From the NCBI RefSeq assembly GCF_000328475.2, contig NC_026499.1, forward strand, positions 186,001 through 250,000: a DNA stretch of 64,000 nt. Direction: 5' to 3'. Positions 42,878 through 52,068 of this stretch are shown piece after piece. The stretch comes from Mycosarcoma maydis (taxonomy: Eukaryota > Basidiomycota > Ustilaginomycetes > Ustilaginales). The first letter of the stretch is position 1; the number at the start of each line of letters is the position of its first letter. Under the pieces are notes generated by a model. That model had not been told where the DNA came from. It did no database searches and saw nothing but the letters and a program-made list of their open reading frames with translations. The position numbers and the translations under genes are program-made.

Positions 42878-44383
42878 CGGCCAACCTCAGAACCAGTGCG
42901 CGCTGTCACAGCAGCCTTGTCACAGCAGCCTCAACAGATGCAGCGCTCGCGTTGTAGAGAATCGAGCGCGTGCGACGTCAGACGATGCGATACGATGCAA
43001 CGTCCAAGCCGAGCCACACACGCAGAGACGATGCGCAGATGCCAAGACAACACACAGAGTGTATAGAGCTGGTGCAGTATATGATTGACAAGGTTGGAAT
43101 TGGCTGGAATTCGTACTAGACGCGACCGACGAGCTGGTAGATAGTAAGAGCGCAAACAGGGTCAGCCATTCTGCGAATCACCTCGGACAACGTAGCGCTA
43201 CCACTCGAGCGCACTCGTGCGCGTTTTCGCATCCCATGCGACCAGATCAGAATTGCAGAAGAAGAATTGACTCGTCACCGGGAAGCATTCCCTTGGACTG
43301 TTGAGCTTGTGAATGTGAAATTTTGGTCATCACTTCGGCGAGATGAGGCGCAACGTGTGCATACATGCGTAAGTGCAAGCTCGAGTGGATCGCCGTATCG
43401 TTCAGCACGCGTACAAGTGAGAGAGGACACTTACGATTCGTCAGAGTAGCGCAACGAGCAAGAGCCCAAGATGCTCTTCACTACACTTGCGCGTGCTCAC
43501 CCGTGAGAGCTGTGCTGTCGAGATGCGCGGTGCGGCTGACCAGTGTCAGAATCACGATCGCCTGTGCAATGTGTGAAGGGATCACATGAGCGAGACAGCT
43601 CGCTGATGATGGTCATAACGACAGTCGCACATCGACAGCGCAGCAGAGAGAGTCACGGGTGCTGAGTCAGGAGTCGTGAGTTGACGCGTGACTCGTGACT
43701 GTCAACCGTGAATCACTGAACTACTCGTCACTCTCGATCAGGCGCAATCATTCAATCCGAATCACGGATCACACGGATCCAGCCAAACGTGAAACCACGA
43801 ATCACGAATCAAGCACCAAGCACCAAGCCCGAAGTGGAGGACGGTTTTTTCGAGGCGAAACATGTAAGACCGGCAAAACACTGAGCCTGAGAGAAAGTTT
43901 CCATACTTGGGCCCGGCCGAGCTTGCAATATATCACGTGCTGAAGCCAGACCGAAGCAAAATCCTTACAAGCCGTGAGAGCACGAGTGTTGTAATTTCGA
44001 ATGCGCGAATTTCAAGTTGCATCGCCGTGTGCTGCGCTGCAATTTTGACGCAGCCAAAAGAGACGCAAGCCAGCAAGGCGGAGCATCGTTACGACAGGGA
44101 AAGCGGAATGCGCAAAGTCAAGATGCCAGCAACAGACAAATCTAGCCTAGCAGCCAACGCAGCGCAGCCAGCGCAGCCAGCGCAGCCAGCCAGAATTCGT
44201 CAGTGAGAGCGGCCAGTCTCAGGGACGCCTAAGAACATCGAGACAGCAAGAATTCGAGCAAGAATTCGAGCAAGAATTCGAGCCAGTGTGTGTACGTCTG
44301 TTGGCTGCTTGGCCGTGATCAGATACTCCCCTTCTGCTCACCATCAAGTCACCTCCCCTTCTTCACCAATTTGATCAGCAACC
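42878..44383. other. divergent ERCC1/uL2 promoter region, 1.5 kb
   Basis: Heptamer-like copies lie near 43700-43810. A GCGCAGCCA repeat lies at about 44160-44195, and three tandem AAGAATTCGAGC units at about 44249-44285, within 140 bp of the uL2 ATG. No gene is recognised. Confidence 0.6.
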
Positions 44384-45978
44384 ATGGGTCGTGTCATTCG
44401 AGCTCAGCGTAAGAGCGGCGGTATCTTCACCGCTCACACCAAGCACAACAAGGCTCCCGCCAAGCTCCGTGTCTACGACTACGCCGAGCGCAACGGTTAC
44501 ATCCGAGGTGTTGTCAAGGAGATCATCCACGACGCCGGTCGGTAAGTATCTCTGCAACAAACAAGCGTCGATAACAGCAGCAGCAGTACCATCACATACC
44601 AGTGTCAGCAACACGCCCCAGGCAAAGCACATCTTGATTGGCACTTGAGCCAGCATAACATCAGCAACCGAGAGTCCCACTATTCGACACAGCCATATAA
44701 CAACACCAGCGACCGAGAAATGATCACAGCAGCAATATAGACCGACGCAGGAAAGGAAAAGCAGCGTTAGCAGCGTCATGACTAGGATATGCACACACCA
44801 AAGCATTGTAGCGTGTTCAAGCAGTGTTTGGCGATAGCACCCCGACACGGCGCAGAATGGAAAGAGGACGGACTAGGACTTGAATGCGGTCTGGATCGAC
44901 TGAACATAGAACGTGTCGAGATTCGCCACAATGGTCGTGAATCACAACCTCTTGTGCACATCTTGCCGATCCATCAGGAAGCCACCGAGTTGATTTGCTA
45001 CCAGCCAAGCCCACCGCATCACGTTTTGACCCATACTAAGCACTACACCCCGAGACCTGCAGCTTTCTCTTGCCAGCATATCGCCTAACATCGCCCACTT
45101 ACCTAGCGCGGCTCAGCACCACAGCCTTTCACCTACTCTTCTGCCGTTTTGACGATTCGGATTCGGTTCCGCCAGGGAGGCATACTCTCGATCAATCTTA
45201 TCCTCACACGTCGGATCCAACACAATTACGCTCTTGGGCGGATTGCATGCTGCTTTGTCATTCGTGATTGCTGTGCTCGACGCTTTTTTTTGCAGCCAAA
45301 CCCCATCTCGTGGCCAAACATTGCGATACTGACTGTTTCTTGCTTGCATTCGCTCTTTGGTCACTCAACAGTGGTGCTCCGCTTGCCAAGGTGGCCTTCC
45401 GCGACCCCTACAAGTACCGCACCCGTGTCGAGACTTTTGTCGCTACCGAGGGTCTCTCCACCGGCCAGTTCGTGTACTGCGGTAAGAAGGCGGCGCTCAA
45501 CGTTGCCAACGTGCTCCCGCTCTCTTCGCTGCCGGAAGGTACGATTGTGTGCAACGTCGAAGAGAAGTCCGGTGACCGTGGCTCGCTTGCGCGTACGTCG
45601 GGTAACTACGCCACCATCATCGGTCACGACCCGAACGGCAAGACGTCGCGTATTCGTCTGCCGTCTGGTGCCAAGAAGACGGTTCCGTCGACGTCGCGTG
45701 CTACGATCGGTATTGTTGCCGGTGGTGGACGTATCGACAAGCCTTTGCTCAAGGCAGGTCGCGCTCACCACAAGTTCAAGGTCAAGAGGAACTCGTGGCC
45801 GCGCACTCGTGGTGTGGCTATGAACCCGGTTGACCACCCTCACGGTGGTGGTAACCACCAGCACATCGGCAAGCCCTCGACGCGTTCGCGCTTCGCCCCC
45901 GCCGGTCAGAAGGTCGGTCTGATCGCCGCTCGTCGTACCGGTCTTATCCGCGGTACCATCAAGACCAAGGACGCCTAA
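44384..45978 (+). CDS. RPL2: large ribosomal subunit protein uL2 (L8), 2 exons
   Basis: Exons 44384-44541 and 45372-45978 join in phase (HDAGR-GAPLAKV) to 254 residues, the length of yeast Rpl2. The start is [20 protein letters not shown]. The conserved loop near the end, [20 protein letters not shown], carries the His that sits near the peptidyl-transferase centre. uL2 is an essential part of the 60S subunit. The intron is unusually long at 830 nt; I looked for snoRNA box C/D patterns in it and found none I could support. The coding sequence shows the strong codon bias of a highly expressed gene. Confidence 0.96.
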
Positions 45979-46360
45979 GCAGTTTACAGAGACTCTGCAT
46001 TCTCTTGTTGCGTTTTTCTTGGTCTTCTTTCTTCGCTGTTGGTTATCGTTCTCTCTCGATCCGAGCGCACGCGGGGTATGCGAACGGCGCCCTGCTTCCA
46101 TCTGGTCATCCAAACCATTCACATGTATTCTTTCTGGTAGCTCTTGTTTTCAAACACTCTCCAGCTCATCCATTACCTGTTGCCGTTATCACTCTCACCC
46201 AAAACAAAAACAGATTGGTCAATCTCAATCTTGGTTTCCTCTCACCCGGTGGCGGCTAAGCGTATGTGTCGGGTTTGGCGATGAGAGCGCATACGTTGAT
46301 TGGCTTTTAGACAGGAGCGAGCAATGGCACGTTGGATGAGGATGCTTTGGGGGTGGGGGG
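45979..46360. other. intergenic between convergent uL2 and secreted-protein gene
   Basis: About 0.4 kb holding two 3' ends. Nothing recognisable is present. Confidence 0.5.
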
Positions 46361-46963
46361 TTAGGGCCGATGAGACTGGGGAGGATTCGGGGTGTTGGTC
46401 TTGCGCGGACGGAAGAGCGGTTTGAACAAGGACGACCACATGGATGTGTGATGTGAGCGCACCGTGGAGCTTGATGCGTGCGCTGGGTGGGTTGTCGGCG
46501 GAGGATGGTGGTCTGCGCTCGGATCGACATGGTCTACACTGAGACTGTTTGTTTGGGCGTGTGCAGCGAACTGTCGAGGTTGCGTCTGCATTTGCGCTTG
46601 CGTTTGGGGGTGGTCGAGCGGATCGGTGCGATGGCGCTCGAGGATTCGACTTTGGAAGAGTGCATCGGCGTCTTTGAGCGTGATGCCGAGCCTGTGTCTT
46701 GCGCTGGACTGCGTTACCACGCCGCGGATCGGCGAGTTGACCAGGTGCCATTCATCGTGGTACGTGTCCGGCAGCCGCGGTTGCTCGTGCGACTCGTGCT
46801 CCCACATGCGAAATCCAAGCCAGCCCGAGCCTCGCTCCCATGGCGGGAACACTTGGCGCGTCTGCTCAGCGATCACGTCGGTCACTTGGCTCGGTGGTCG
46901 GCTCGTCATCGCGCTCGCACCAACGTGCAAGAGCGCAACCATCGCAACTGTGGCACGTCGCAT
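46361..46963 (-). CDS. small secreted protein, candidate effector A
   Basis: The protein is 200 residues from ATG 46963-46961; the longer frame upstream starts with GTG and overlaps the TATA box. A signal peptide is clear (MRRATVAMVALLHVGASA, cut near residue 18-20). The mature part starts SRPPSQVTDVIAEQ, has an aromatic stretch PPWERGSGWLGFRMW and RLPDTYHDEWHLVN, then SSARHRLGITLKDADALF, and ends in a Gln/His/Pro/Ser-rich tail with SSLFKPLFRPRK. Apart from the signal it has no membrane span and no cysteine. I recognise no domain. With its two neighbours it forms a run of same-strand secreted-protein genes, which in smuts often code for host-directed effectors; that role is inferred. Confidence 0.65.
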   Translation of the reverse strand: MRRATVAMVALLHVGASAMTSRPPSQVTDVIAEQTRQVFPPWERGSGWLGFRMWEHESHEQPRLPDTYHDEWHLVNSPIRGVVTQSSARHRLGITLKDADALFQSRILERHRTDPLDHPQTQAQMQTQPRQFAAHAQTNSLSVDHVDPSADHHPPPTTHPAHASSSTVRSHHTSMWSSLFKPLFRPRKTNTPNPPQSHRP

Positions 46964-48071
46964 TCTGCAAACTAGCGTATCGCCTCTCTCTTCGAAATGC
47001 GAGATCCGACAGCTCGAGACCGACAGCAACACCGACCGGCGTGACTCGAGAACCAGGCTGATCTGCACACAGCGCTTGATGAGGCCAGACGACTTGTACG
47101 AACAACACAGGCCGAGCGATCCACAACATCCATGTCTCGTTACGGCTTGGCCTGGTATCCGTACAGGCTTTATATGCGTGACTTGCACTGGGATGTGTGC
47201 TTATGCGACATCGAGCTGGCTGCTTCATCCCGGCTTGCTGTGGCTGCCAACGACGAGTGTGCCGAAACAAGATGCGCGTCTCCGAGCCTGGCGCGTGCGC
47301 CACCGGCATACGATCGACCGGCTGTCACTACGCATACGTTGTGTGGTACCGACGCAATCTACGCTTCGTACCGCCATGCGACACGCCGCCACCGACCGCC
47401 TCTTGCATCGGCCATGCTTCAGTAATAAACAACGTGCGACCTCCCGCGCGAACCTTAGCCACGGGGATGAGAACGCGATACGGACAGCTTCATTTCTCTC
47501 CGACACTCTGTTCTCCAGCCCAACACACGCACACACTTGGGTACGTTCATCTCTCAGCACAGCACAGCCAGCTCTCAGATGAAGTCAGTTGACATGTGCG
47601 TGGTGAACTAGGCAGGAACTAGAGCAAAAATACAAGAATGCTTGTCGGCCAAACGCGCTACATGGCGCTGATCCAGGAGACAGTGCAGGCGTATAGCCGT
47701 GAAAGCCGATTGCATGGTGAGAGACAGGGCACAATCGAGGTCGAGGTCGTCAAAGAATCACCCAGATGCAGGATGGAGACGATGCGAATGAAAGATGAGA
47801 TCGGCAGCTAACGCGACATGCGCACCGGCGTCGAGTGGGCCACGCGCACACGCACACGCACACGCACACGCACACGCCAAGAGCGAATCAATCACGAACC
47901 GTGCATGTCGAATGTCGAGTGTTGACTCTGCTGTGTTCTGCAAGTGGCGCTCGTACTAAGTGCATGGAAAGTGGAACAAGCATTGCGAACACCGAAACGG
48001 AAAAGTATCACATGCGCTCGTTGTCGTCATGGGAATCGCCAAGCGTGTGTGGTGCGAGCGTGGCGGAACGA
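46964..48071. other. promoter region of secreted gene A and 3' flank of B
   Basis: About 1.1 kb. A TATA box for gene A lies at 47169-47174 (minus). A CACACG repeat lies at about 47845-47876. No further gene is recognised. Confidence 0.55.
47169..47174 (-). promoter_or_regulatory. TATA box of secreted gene A
   Basis: TATAAA on the minus strand (CATATAAAGC context), 206 bp upstream of the ATG. Confidence 0.6.
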
Positions 48072-48563
48072 TCATTGCGTTTCGCGAAGCAGCTCATCCC
48101 AATCCTTCTGCCTCATCGCAGGATGTCGTAGCAGGGCGTTCCTGGCTCGCTGCTCACCGGTAGCAACGCGGCCGGATTGCTCAAGCCGCTTCGGAGGCGA
48201 GAAATACGGAGCTGATGGCCTGACGCCACTCGCAGAGCCGCGCATAGGACCTCCCGTCTTGGCTCGAGGTGCATCGGGCATAGGCGGCAGCTCGCTGTAC
48301 TTGGACGTTTCAGCTGCGTCGTACTGCCAAGTACCCGATGCTTGGCCCAGTTGCGGAGGTCGCTTGAGAACGGGTGGTGCAGCACGTGCCGTGTCGAATC
48401 CAGCAACCGAGCCCAGTCCAGGACGCGAGGTCTGACTGATGCGGACTCGAGAAAAGTCGTTTTCGAGCGACTCGGCCGCTTTGCCAGCCTCGACCCAATC
48501 CATAGGTGCGCCCATAGACGCAGTTGCAAACACGGCCGCAACGAGCGCGAGCAGGATGCGCAT
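48072..48563 (-). CDS. small secreted protein, candidate effector B
   Basis: The protein is 163 residues from ATG 48563-48561; an upstream frame extension lacks a suitable start before the TATA box. The signal peptide is textbook: MRILLALVAAVFATASMGA, cut before PMDWVEAG. The mature protein has ENDFSRVRISQTSRPGLGSV, then a Pro/Ala-rich middle and a charged end RARNALLRHPAMRQKDWDEL. It has no cysteine and no known domain. It is likely secreted as a small, mostly disordered protein. The TATA box at 48633-48640 and its place in the run of secreted genes suggest regulated expression, perhaps during host colonisation, which cannot be seen from sequence alone. Confidence 0.7.
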   Translation of the reverse strand: MRILLALVAAVFATASMGAPMDWVEAGKAAESLENDFSRVRISQTSRPGLGSVAGFDTARAAPPVLKRPPQLGQASGTWQYDAAETSKYSELPPMPDAPRAKTGGPMRGSASGVRPSAPYFSPPKRLEQSGRVATGEQRARNALLRHPAMRQKDWDELLRETQ

Positions 48564-49802
48564 CTTGAACCAGTGCTCTTGTCGAGTTGTTCGATGAGAG
48601 CAACTCGGTGAGGGCGGACGCATTGACCGAGCTATATATACTTTTCCTCCTGGATAGACGCTGGCCTAGACAATATCGAGCAGGCCTCGAGCAGGTTGCC
48701 CTGCAGTTGAGTGCGCTGGAATTGCATCACACCAGACACGGTTTACGTTGCACACCGAGCAACGGCGAGCTGTAATGAGATGCTTCTCATCCAACTGCGA
48801 GCATCGCATGGTCAACCATGTTTGACACACCCTGCTTGCTGCAGGAACACGTCGTGTACGTCTTGATCCACTTTACGCCGGTGTCACATGCGCCAGAACG
48901 TCAGCCTGGAGCCCATTGTGGCGCAATCGCCGTCTGAAAGTCGCGTACACCGTAACAACTGTTATCAACATTCAAGCACAGTCGGTGGGGCCAAGACATA
49001 TGCGTGATGGTTGCTTTTCTGCCCTGACTACGCTAGCCCACCTATGAAGTAGGGTTACAACGGATCGCAAGCTCGCGTCTATGAAGCGAAACTGCGCACA
49101 CGAGATCATGACCAGACACGCTGGCAATCGGAGATACAGCAGCGCGCTCCCCAAATCCGGATGCGACCTAATCCCGTTGCCATACACGTGCAGGCGTATC
49201 CACTCTACCAAGCCGAGAGCGTTGGTACTGGAGCACTTGCTGAGTTTCTCAGCCACGCCTATCGACGCTCAAGCAGCTGACATGGATACATTTTCAAACC
49301 CACTCGGCATCGACACGGATCATGTGAGGTATGCTTCCGACCGTATTACTCCTAAAGCCTGAATACACCAGACATTCATGTTCGACTGCATCTCACCCAC
49401 AGTTACAGGTTCTGCAGCGCGTTCATTGACAAGACAAGTTTGTGAGTGGGAGGAAAGAAATATACCTGCATTTTGACAACGAGAATTGTGCGGCATGTTT
49501 GAGTATGAAAGGCATGACTACGAGCGTCGTGAAAGGGTGGCATGCATAGCAGAACACACGCATGATACGAACAAGGAGACACTAGCGAAAAGCAACGACG
49601 GTAGCGATACACTTGGAGCTTGGCAGAAGTCCAAGAGAACGCAGAGCCCATATGGACTCTTACCAATGGTATTCATGGTGGTAAGTGTAGTGGTCCTCCT
49701 CTCGTACTGGGTACAGGGTAGCATTAAGAGAAAGCCAGAGGGGTGAGCGTGGTCAGTGTTTGAGCGGAGCGGAGCAAGCCAACATAGACGCAAAGCATGC
49801 AA
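48564..49802. other. promoter region of secreted gene B and possible 3' exons of C
   Basis: The TATA box of B is at 48633-48640 (minus). Between 49403 and 49740, splice-like signals could supply extra 3' exons for gene C; no independent gene is recognised. Confidence 0.5.
48633..48640 (-). promoter_or_regulatory. TATA box of secreted gene B
   Basis: TATATATA, about 70 bp upstream of the ATG. Confidence 0.65.
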
Positions 49803-50417
49803 TCATGACTTACCAGGAAGACCGGTGTTGGCATAAGTTGGCTGACGAACAGGAACGGGGTTGTAGGGATCGTCAAAGGTGCCAGTGCCGTGAGCCGAGC
49901 GAGAGTACTGCATAGGAACGTATGGCTGTGGAGTGGGAGCTTGAGGGTAGCCACCGTAGTGCTGTCCAGGAGCAACACCACCGGGAGGGTAGTAATGGTA
50001 TCCTCCGCTGCCATGCATCTGCGGCGGCGGAGGGTAGTTCACAGGCTGCTGGTCATGTCCTCGCTCCGCCGATGGAGAACGACTGGGGCTGCTTGTCCAC
50101 CTAGCAGATTCCATCTCCCTGGACGCAGTAGCGTAGTCAGAAGAGCCACTGCTCGAAGTGTCAGACAGCTTGTTCTTGCCTCTGCCCTTGAAATCTTTGG
50201 GCGTCTGTGCATGGTTGCCGTACTCTGGATAGCGTGGATGAGGGACGTATTCAGGCGCGTACAGTGGAGCATCTTTGAAGCTGCTCTCGGAGGATTTTCC
50301 GCTAACCTTGCTGGCCAATCGTTTGAGACCGTCGCCGAGCCCAGGCGTGGGAGTGGGAGCGGCGAGAGCGCTGCTCGCGGTGAGAGCAAGAGCAATGAAA
50401 AGGACGTCGAGCCTCAT
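49803..50417 (-). CDS. secreted Pro/Tyr/Gly-rich protein, candidate effector C
   Basis: The unspliced frame is 204 residues from ATG 50417-50415. The signal peptide is clear: MRLDVLFIALALTASSALA, cut before APTPTPG. A basic segment (DGLKRLASKVSGK) is followed by APEYVPHPRYPEYGNHAQTP, a Ser-rich stretch, then PPPPQMHGSGGYHYYPPGG and GQHYGGYPQAPTPQPYVPMQ, a surface- or wall-protein-like composition. It has no cysteine in the mature part. The frame ends TGLPGKS, but the last codons hold a consensus donor (GTAAGT), so the true C-terminus may lie in further exons; a candidate second exon reads VREEDHYTYHHEYH (about 49707-49665). Family unknown. Confidence 0.65.
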   Translation of the reverse strand: MRLDVLFIALALTASSALAAPTPTPGLGDGLKRLASKVSGKSSESSFKDAPLYAPEYVPHPRYPEYGNHAQTPKDFKGRGKNKLSDTSSSGSSDYATASREMESARWTSSPSRSPSAERGHDQQPVNYPPPPQMHGSGGYHYYPPGGVAPGQHYGGYPQAPTPQPYVPMQYSRSAHGTGTFDDPYNPVPVRQPTYANTGLPGKS

Positions 50418-50510
50418 TCTGAATCCAAAAACGGCACGGTGATGAGTCAAGAAGCAGGAGAAAGAGATAGGTGCGGTTAGCGTTGGCCAAGATCCGTCAA
50501 GATGGAATGC

Positions 50511-50517
50511 TTTTATA
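50511..50517 (-). promoter_or_regulatory. TATA box of secreted gene C
   Basis: TATAAAA on the minus strand, about 94 bp upstream of the ATG. Confidence 0.65.
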
Positions 50518-51657
50518 GCTTTGCGCAAACTCCTTGGCGTAGAGGAATGATCTTTGCGATGCAAAGCAATTCTTTGTACTCGTGCAGACGACTCTTCTTT
50601 GAACAGTGCCGTTTCGCCCATCACTTTGCTACAAACGCTGCTGTGTGATGTTGTAACGTCTCGGTGGACATTCGGTCTGCCTGTCAGCTGGTCGCAACGA
50701 TGGGCTCTGACTACATTGCATCAGGCCTACCGACTTCTTCAGCGCCCCGTTGGGCTTGAGTATTCTTCCCACCTGCTCATCCATCAACGATGCCGTGATC
50801 ATGCCCACCTGCCACCAGATGAGAACCATCATGGGCGGAGCTCAGGAACACAACGCGCTCGACTGGAATCGTAACGAGTGCTGTTGGAATCTGTCCAGCT
50901 CCCCCTCCATGCGCCGGTTCAGTCTGGAGGAAGAGCTGAACAGACTGCACAATAAGAGTCGCATTCCAGGTACTGCGATGCGACAAAAAGTAAAGGCGGA
51001 ACATGTACAGTACAGTTGATCGGCAGAGTCACGTCAACATCAGACGCAAGTCCCGCCAGCAACAACCTGCACTCAGCCAACAAACCAACACTACAGTCCC
51101 TCCCGCATTATCGTGGCTTACTATGCACGTCAAGCTCCATCACCGCCTCAGGCGTAACAGCTACCGAGGTTCACCACCCACCTTGTCTACAGATCTCTAT
51201 GAAACGTCGCCGTTTGCTTGATGCACAGCGATGCAAATTTCTAGACCAAAGGCGACGAGCCCACGTTGTATGCATCGAGTGTGTCGATATGCGTTCGCCC
51301 CGATTAAGTGTGGGGATACCATCGCTCATTGACGCTCTCGCTATCTTGCACAAGCAGCACCGCTGTCCTTGGTGCTTCCTGTCCATGTCTTTTAATGAGG
51401 TCGATCGTTCTTCCACCAACGCCTAAATGCCACCAAACGCATTCACAATTGCGATACCTATTCGTGATTCTTAATTCTTGATCGTCATGTGTGCCCACCA
51501 TTACACATTTTCCATTCGTGATTGTCAGCTCTCATCATCGTCACTAATCAGAAGTGGGCTTCCATCGTCATGTATCATTCAACTCATTCACCATTGACAC
51601 ATCATTCATAACGTTATGCGTTCGTCGAGCTTGAAGCAAAAGGATTCAAAATTGCCA

Positions 51658-51710
51658 AAAAAAAAAAAAACAAAAACAAAAAAAACAAAAAAATACTCAT
51701 CGCTCAGTAT
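51658..51710 (-). terminator. RNA polymerase III terminator of tRNA-Lys
   Basis: On the minus strand several T-runs of 5 to 13 follow the 3' end of the tRNA, starting about 13 bp downstream. Confidence 0.7.
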
Positions 51711-51722
51711 TCGAAAAAATTT

Positions 51723-51826
51723 CTCCCAACGTGGGGCTCGAACCCACGACATTCAGATCAACTCCAAGACATCCTCGGAAACCCTTGAATAAGAGTCTGA
51801 CGCTCTACCGACTGAGCTAGCCGGGA
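51723..51826 (-). tRNA. tRNA-Lys(CUU) with 31-nt intron
   Basis: The acceptor strands TCCCGGC and GTTGGGA pair with two G-U pairs. The D arm is GCTCAGTCGGTAGAGC, the anticodon stem TCAGA/TCTGA, and the T arm GTGGGTTCGAGCCCCAC. The anticodon CTT is at 51793-51791. A 31-nt intron (51789-51759) sits one base after the anticodon, the normal place. A poly-T terminator follows. Confidence 0.93.
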
Positions 51827-52068
51827 TAGAATTCGTTGGAGTCGAGAGAGACTATTGCAAGTATATAGACACAAACTCATCCACCTTTATGAGAGCAGAA
51901 GTTGCCCATTTCATCAACACGTTCGACACACAAGACATACGACACAGACAGACAATAGATGAACGTGGTTTCCTCATTGCAATTACACAGATGATATGTA
52001 CAGAGAGGGCCGTGCCGTGATGCAGTGATTCGAAAATAATGGATTTTGGTGGGTGCGAGGGTTGCACT

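Larger units (their letters stand above)
50418..51722. other. promoter of secreted gene C and tRNA 3' flank
   Basis: The TATA box of C is at 50511-50517 (minus). The rest, about 1.1 kb, has no recognised gene. Confidence 0.5.

Noticed and set aside
44375..44848. 157-codon minus-strand frame with hydrophobic stretches
   Set aside because: It overlaps uL2 exon 1 and its intron on the opposite strand; an artefact of composition.
44542..45371. snoRNA in the uL2 intron
   Set aside because: TGATGA- and CTGA-like words were not found in a proper box C/D arrangement.
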